Source: Allopontixanthobacter confluentis (lineage in GTDB: Bacteria; Pseudomonadota; Alphaproteobacteria; Sphingomonadales; Sphingomonadaceae). From it: DNA of 64,000 nucleotides. Of the stretch, positions 61,660-64,000 are shown piece after piece. How positions within the stretch are numbered: position 1 is the first letter of the stretch; each line of letters opens with the position of its first letter. The notes beneath the pieces were generated by a model that saw only the letters and a program-made list of their open reading frames with translations, ran no database searches and was not told where the DNA came from. The stretch lies in assembly GCF_009827615.1 (NCBI RefSeq), contig NZ_WTYU01000002.1, positions 541,020 through 605,019 on the forward strand, in the 5' to 3' direction. The translations under genes were made by a program, and so were the position numbers.

Positions 61660-61678
61660 CGGTGTAATTTTGGGGTAA
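61660..61678. repeat. 19-bp direct repeat, right copy
   Basis: CGGTGTAATTTTGGGGTAA differs at one base from the copy at 51125-51143. It lies about 140 bases inside the right tRNA fragment. It is likely part of the integrase binding region. Confidence 0.6.
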
Positions 61679-61818
61679 CGAGATACAGGAAAGAGTGACA
61701 ATTGTAGGTAGCATTCGGTAAAAGCTGGCTGTTCAAATTCGCCATTCCGTAAGCATTTTCAAACGCTTTTGGTGGGTTTAGGGGGCTCCCGGTAGGCGCA
61801 GGTAATCGCACGCGGAGT

Positions 61819-61874
61819 GACTTAAAATCCCCTGATCTTTGATCGTGCTGGTTCGAGTCCAGTCACCCGTACCA
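61819..61874 (+). pseudogene. 3' half of a tRNA-Leu at the right island end (att remnant)
   Basis: This 56-base fragment begins in the anticodon arm (GACTTAAAATCCCCTG) and continues through a variable arm, a T-arm (GGTTCGAGTCC) and ACCA. It matches tRNA-Leu 51010-51065 exactly over the first 16 bases and then differs at about a dozen positions. The 5' half is absent, so it is not a functional gene. It marks the right boundary of the island. Confidence 0.88.
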
Positions 61875-61917
61875 ATGGCGCAATTGATGCGTGGGCGCAT
61901 GGCGCCTGCCCGTGACG

Positions 61918-62517
61918 CTACAGTTCGCGCACGATCTGGCTAAGCATTTCCTGCGTATCTATGTCCCTCAGGCTGGCTGCATTGTCAGGCGGCAACAGGC
62001 AGATCGCTTCGCCCCAATCAAGGCTGGCGGCGCCCTGTTCACCTGTAAGGCTGGCAAGATTTTCAAAAACCCGTGCCGGAAAAGCCGCAGGCACGCCGAA
62101 TTTGCCGCCGGGGTATTCCGTAAAAGTGACGGCTGATCCCTGTGCCAGCGCGCGCAGAAATTCCGGCTCTATAAAGGGCATGTCAGCCAGCATGATAACC
62201 AGCCGTTTGCATGGGTTTGCGGCTTCCGCCGCTGCGCGGATCGACCCTGCAATGCCATTGTCCCGTTCATGGTTTATCACCCGCTCCCACCCTTGCAACT
62301 GGCCTGCAAAGCGGGGCGGCTGCGGCGCGGTTACAATCAGCCGGCGGAGAAAACCTGCGTGTTCGGCGCTGTCTGTCGCCCATTGCCCCACCGGCCTGCC
62401 GCCCAGATCTGCGTCGAGCTTTCCGCCGCCAAAACGCGTGCCCCGTCCGGCAGCAAGCACCGCCACCACAATGCCGCTCTCGATGGAGCGGTCATTGCGC
62501 AGGCTGGAGTGCTTCAT
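61918..62517 (-). CDS. MobA-like (MocA-type) nucleotidyltransferase for molybdenum cofactor
   Basis: A 199-residue NTP transferase. The nucleotide-binding signature VVAVLAAGRGTRFGGGKLDADLGGRPV is near the N-terminus and LVIMLADMPFIEPEFL carries the metal-binding Asp. GKFGVPAAFPARVFENLASLTGEQGAA is typical of the cytidylyltransferases that make MCD for xanthine dehydrogenase-type enzymes. The start at 62517 (MKHSSLRNDRS) overlaps the xdhC end by about 26 bases. Its context with xdhC and a molybdenum hydroxylase supports the role. Confidence 0.88.
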   Translation of the reverse strand: MKHSSLRNDRSIESGIVVAVLAAGRGTRFGGGKLDADLGGRPVGQWATDSAEHAGFLRRLIVTAPQPPRFAGQLQGWERVINHERDNGIAGSIRAAAEAANPCKRLVIMLADMPFIEPEFLRALAQGSAVTFTEYPGGKFGVPAAFPARVFENLASLTGEQGAASLDWGEAICLLPPDNAASLRDIDTQEMLSQIVREL

Positions 62518-63364
62518 ACTTGCCGGCAATTTCACTGAGGATCGACAAGGCGAGCGCGGTAGGCGTTCTGCAGGCCGCAATGGTGCCGATCGGCCCGCGA
62601 ATGCGCGCTACATCATCTTCGCGAGCGCCTGCGGCCATCAATTGGGCAGTGCGGCTGATCCGGGCACTTTCGCCGCCCTGCGCGCCGATGTAGAATGCGC
62701 GGCTGTCAAGCGAATGCATCAGAAGCGGCGTCTCCCATTCATGATCATGAAACAGCAATACCACCGCCGTCCATGCATCTGCGGCATCGAGCGCGGGCAT
62801 CTGCCCCAGCGAGAGGCTATCTGGATCAAATGTTTCCACTGCGATGCCCGCCGCGCGGGCAAGGCGTTGCAGGGCGGCAAGTTCTGGCCCTTCGCCAAAA
62901 ACCCGCAATTGCAGCGCGGGAATATAGCGGCGCTGCTGCATGAAGGGATTGGCTGCGAGCGGCAGAACTGCCATCTGCCGGTCCTGCAATCGCTGTGCGG
63001 CATCGCGGCAAGCCATAGAATCAGGTGCCGGATCAATCAGTATATCGAGCCCGCCGCCGCAGGGCAGGCGAAAATCTATCTGCGGTGATCCGCGCCCATA
63101 GCGTTTCACAACAGGCCCGGCGCAATCGCGGGCATCCCTGGCCAATTGCTGCTCCAGACAGCCATCAGCCAGACTGCCGGACAGCGCGCCATCGGGCCCG
63201 ATAGCCAGTTGCGCGCCCAGCCTGCGGGAAAAGCTCCCGTCGATGCCAACAATCGTGCACAGCGCAGTGCCGGGATTGCAGCAGGCCAGCAGTGCGGCGT
63301 GTTCCTCATCCCCCGTCAGCAAGCCGTGGTCAGTCTGCATCGCAGGGTTCGCCCGCCCGATCAT
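62492..63364 (-). CDS. xdhC: XdhC/CoxI-family molybdenum hydroxylase maturation protein
   Basis: A 290-residue chaperone that helps insert sulfurated molybdenum cofactor into xanthine dehydrogenase-like enzymes. The N-terminal XdhC_CoxI domain has ALCTIVGIDGSFSRRLGAQLAIGPDGALSGSLADGCLEQQLARDA and LPCGGGLDILIDP. The C-terminal Rossmann part has FDPDSLSLGQMPALDAADAWTAVVLLFHDHEWETPLLMHSLDSRAFYIGAQGG. It lies 2 bases after the stop of the large-subunit gene. It is cytosolic. Confidence 0.93.
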   Translation of the reverse strand: MIGRANPAMQTDHGLLTGDEEHAALLACCNPGTALCTIVGIDGSFSRRLGAQLAIGPDGALSGSLADGCLEQQLARDARDCAGPVVKRYGRGSPQIDFRLPCGGGLDILIDPAPDSMACRDAAQRLQDRQMAVLPLAANPFMQQRRYIPALQLRVFGEGPELAALQRLARAAGIAVETFDPDSLSLGQMPALDAADAWTAVVLLFHDHEWETPLLMHSLDSRAFYIGAQGGESARISRTAQLMAAGAREDDVARIRGPIGTIAACRTPTALALSILSEIAGKYEALQPAQ

Positions 63365-63366
63365 TG

Positions 63367-64000
63367 TCAGTCAGCCGGCATGGCAGCCAGAACGCGGTCA
63401 GGCGTCATGGGGAAATCATGCAGCCGTGCGCCGCAGGCATTGTAAATGGCATTTGCGATTGCGCCTGCACCGCCGCACATGCCCAATTCGCCCACGCCCT
63501 TTGCCTGAATGGGGCTGGCTGCCCCATCACGTTCTTCCACCAGAATGACATCCATGTCAGGCACGTCGCGGTGCACCGGGACATGATATTCCGCCAGATC
63601 GCAATTCACCAGATGGCCGTCAACAGGGTCAAACAACAGGCTTTCTGTCAGCGCGCTGCCAATGCACCACACCATTCCGCCCAGGCATTGTGACCGGGCG
63701 GTTTTTTCGTTTAGCACGCGGCCAATGCCGAAAGCACCGGTCATCCGGCGCACACGAGTTTCACCTGTCCATTGGTTGACGGCGACTTCGGCAAAAAACG
63801 CGCCATAGCTTGATGCGGCGTAATCATCTTCGGTATCGCCCGGCTCGTAATGGCCGATTTTGGTGATGGCCTTGCCATCCAGAATTTCTGTCACAGGCCG
63901 CGTTTGGCCGCCCCATGAGGCAATGCCGTCTTTCAGGGTCAGATCATCCTTGGCAGCGCCAAGCAGCGATGCAATTTCTTCGGCGATCGCTTCGCAGGCA
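63367..64000 (-). CDS. Xanthine dehydrogenase-family molybdopterin-binding subunit (C-terminal part)
   Basis: The last about 211 residues of the large subunit of a molybdenum hydroxylase (aldehyde oxidase/xanthine dehydrogenase family); the 5' part is cut off by the window edge. Family sequence is clear: YGAFFAEVAVNQWTGETRVRRMTGAFGIGRVLNEKTARSQCLGGMVWCIGSALTES, then the conserved Glu in IQAKGVGELGMCGGAGAIANAIYNACGARLHDFPMTPDRVLAA. The frame is open to the edge; in-frame GTG codons are internal. The substrate is unknown. Confidence 0.95.
   Translation of the reverse strand, partial: ACEAIAEEIASLLGAAKDDLTLKDGIASWGGQTRPVTEILDGKAITKIGHYEPGDTEDDYAASSYGAFFAEVAVNQWTGETRVRRMTGAFGIGRVLNEKTARSQCLGGMVWCIGSALTESLLFDPVDGHLVNCDLAEYHVPVHRDVPDMDVILVEERDGAASPIQAKGVGELGMCGGAGAIANAIYNACGARLHDFPMTPDRVLAAMPAD

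Larger units (their letters stand above)
61349..61818. other. Non-coding right arm of the island
   Basis: This 470-base stretch has no credible gene. It should hold the promoter of the methyltransferase gene. It contains a perfect 16-bp palindrome TTGCAACGCGTTGCAA (61606-61621), a 19-bp repeat shared with the left end (61660-61678), and GGGGGTAAC at 61425-61433, which resembles the end of that repeat. Confidence 0.7.
51010..61834. mobile_element. Integrative genomic island in tRNA-Leu(UAA)
   Basis: An island of about 10.8 kb. The left end is the intact tRNA-Leu, and a tyrosine integrase ends 85 bases beyond it. The right end carries a diverged 3' half of a tRNA-Leu (61819-61874). Both copies share the exact 16-mer GACTTAAAATCCCCTG (51010-51025 and 61819-61834), which covers the anticodon loop and probably contains the attachment core. 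Cargo: an RHH protein, an excisionase-like HTH, a reverse transcriptase, a serine recombinase and a five-gene restriction-modification/GHKL ATPase cluster. The 55-61 kb part looks lower in GC than the flanks. Confidence 0.9.

Noticed and set aside
61819-61874. A second functional tRNA-Leu
   Set aside because: The 5' half (acceptor 5' strand and D-arm) is missing, so it cannot fold as a tRNA.

Overview
This window is a GC-rich chromosomal segment of an alphaproteobacterium, most likely a sphingomonad of the Erythrobacteraceae type. The main signs are the SUF operon order (sufB, a DUF559 gene, sufC, sufD, sufS, a DUF59 gene, an A-type carrier), the alphaproteobacterial families DUF2093, MmcB and PAS_5, an alphaproteobacterial-type LexA box, and gene neighbourhoods typical of this group. 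The species cannot be fixed from the sequence alone. Most genes are packed tightly, with many ATGA, GTGA or TGATG overlaps.

Layout. 1-4.4 kb: the SUF iron-sulfur cluster operon. 4.4-16.4 kb: housekeeping genes (adenosine kinase, purD, xseA, rpmB, tadA, nadC), an M23 lipoprotein peptidase and a LytS/LytTR two-component pair. 16.5-25.8 kb: envelope and stress genes (two zinc metalloproteases, a DsbA-like protein, an esterase, a large acidic PAS protein, a sterol-desaturase-like hydroxylase, and mmcB behind a LexA box). 26.0-30.8 kb: tRNA-Arg, an HAB-mutase-like membrane protein, and a CsoR/CopA/CopB copper locus with a glutaredoxin-MauE fusion. 30.9-36.3 kb: acyl-CoA synthetase, an M20 hydrolase, and a lipid kinase coupled to a Tam41-like nucleotidyltransferase. 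36.7-45.3 kb: rpe, a heparinase II/III-like protein, purH, msrA, a Fur/Zur regulator, dxs and an Amj-type flippase. 45.3-50.8 kb: a POT peptide transporter with two amidohydrolases, a GntR regulator and ihfB.

51.0-61.9 kb is an integrative genomic island in tRNA-Leu(UAA). A tyrosine integrase lies beside the intact tRNA, and a diverged 3' half of a tRNA-Leu marks the far end. The cargo has two parts. The first is an excisionase-like HTH gene translationally coupled to a reverse transcriptase with a WSDN (not YxDD) motif C. The second is a minus-strand defence-type cluster: a C5-cytosine methyltransferase, an Eco29kI-like GIY-YIG endonuclease, a winged-helix-like protein, a MORC/MutL-type GHKL ATPase, and a protein joining an RNA-polymerase alpha-CTD-like domain to a sigma-70 region-4 helix. 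A serine recombinase lies between the two. This island is the best candidate for an unusual biological system in the window.

61.9-64.0 kb returns to chromosomal genes: a MobA-like nucleotidyltransferase, XdhC and the C-terminus of a molybdenum hydroxylase large subunit. Coordinates and motifs were read by eye. No searches, folding or composition calculations were run, so family calls rest on recognised motifs and context.
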